64,000 bases of DNA, taken from Prosthecomicrobium sp. N25 (GTDB lineage: Bacteria; Pseudomonadota; Alphaproteobacteria; Rhizobiales; Ancalomicrobiaceae). Under the pieces are notes generated by a model. It saw nothing but the letters and a program-made list of their open reading frames with translations. It did no database searches and was not told the origin of the DNA. The position numbers and the translations under genes are program-made. The stretch lies in assembly GCF_037203705.1 (NCBI RefSeq), contig NZ_JBBCAT010000002.1, positions 62,001 through 126,000 on the forward strand, read 5' to 3'. Positions within the stretch are counted from its first letter, which is position 1; every line of letters begins with the position of its first letter. Of the stretch, positions 63,831 through 64,000 are shown piece by piece.

Positions 63831-64000
63831 AGGCGTCCACCCCGTAGGCGGCGAGCGCCGCCATGTTGACGAGGTCGGAATCCTTGGCGCCGAGCGGGAC
63901 GATCTGGACGGATTTCTCCAGGCCGAAGATCAGCGGGCCGATGACGGTGCAGCCGCCGAGCTCCTGCAGCATCCGGGTCGAGATGGCGGCGGAATGGAGC
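63829..64000 (-). CDS. NADP-dependent malic enzyme, C-terminal end only
   Basis: Only the last 56 codons are in the window; the gene runs off the right edge. The visible end, ISTRMLQELGGCTVIGPLIF, then QIVPLGAKDSDLVNMAALAA, is the C terminus of the phosphotransacetylase-like domain found in MaeB-type malic enzymes. These turn malate into pyruvate with NADP; the PTA-like part is regulatory. The next gene, glnD, fits the expected order. A stand-alone phosphotransacetylase would have a similar end, but context favours the malic enzyme. Confidence 0.8.
   Translation of the reverse strand, partial: LHSAAISTRMLQELGGCTVIGPLIFGLEKSVQIVPLGAKDSDLVNMAALAAYGVDA

Overview
This 64 kb window is GC-rich chromosomal DNA from an alphaproteobacterium, most likely of the order Hyphomicrobiales (Rhizobiales). 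The evidence is gene order and family content: glnD-murJ-trpS, Usp-NFU-tsaB-rimI-fur-plsC-miaB-phoH-ybeY-corC-lnt-XRE regulator-metK-trmB, rimP-nusA-ylxR-infB-rbfA-truB with rpsO-pnp, two Porin_2-type outer membrane porins, a RutR-like regulator, an MbfA-type iron exporter and Irr-type operators. The genus cannot be told from the sequence alone. Almost all genes are on the minus strand.

Layout. 1-0.7 kb: isoquinoline-1-oxidoreductase-type two-subunit molybdenum hydroxylase (beta subunit cut by the window edge). 1-5 kb: a small membrane protein and a tripartite tricarboxylate transporter operon (tctC-tctB-tctA). 5.2-6.2 kb: bacterioferritin and its ferredoxin, preceded by an Irr-like palindrome. 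6.2-12.1 kb: tex, then small stress, envelope and ferritin-like proteins. 12.3-15.1 kb: two tandem porins, each with its own terminator. 15.3-20.6 kb: TetR regulator, pirin, aldo/keto reductase, MoeB/ThiF-like enzyme, cysK. 20.8-22.3 kb: dut and mbfA with an ICE box. 22.4-28.2 kb: amine oxidase, Cys-tailed MarR regulator, acetyltransferase, SH3 protein, 2-hydroxyacid dehydrogenase, a small exported protein, and an SDR.

28.2-29.8 kb is an AT-richer insert with one ATPase/nuclease-like gene. It is followed by pnp, rpsO, a TadG-like von Willebrand A gene on the opposite strand, and the translation and transcription cluster truB-rbfA-infB-ylxR-nusA-rimP. That cluster has a clear promoter and a leader terminator. 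42-55.6 kb is a dense housekeeping block with many 4-bp overlaps (tRNA modification, SAM synthesis, lipoprotein acylation, ribosome maturation, Fe-S assembly, metal regulation). 55.7-58.05 kb is a plus-strand accessory patch of two consecutive toxin-antitoxin modules: a GC-rich Xre/MbcA/ParS-RES pair and an AT-richer HTH-DUF433/PIN-like pair. 58-64 kb holds trpS, murJ, glnD and the 3' end of an NADP-malic enzyme gene.

Functional links: iron storage (bfr), iron release (bfd) and iron export (mbfA) all carry Irr-type operators and probably form one iron-overload response. The rimP operon seems controlled by a leader attenuator. Accessory genes sit at junctions between core genes (SDR/pnp, usp/trpS, rpsO/truB). 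No tRNA, rRNA, CRISPR array, transposase or integrase was seen.
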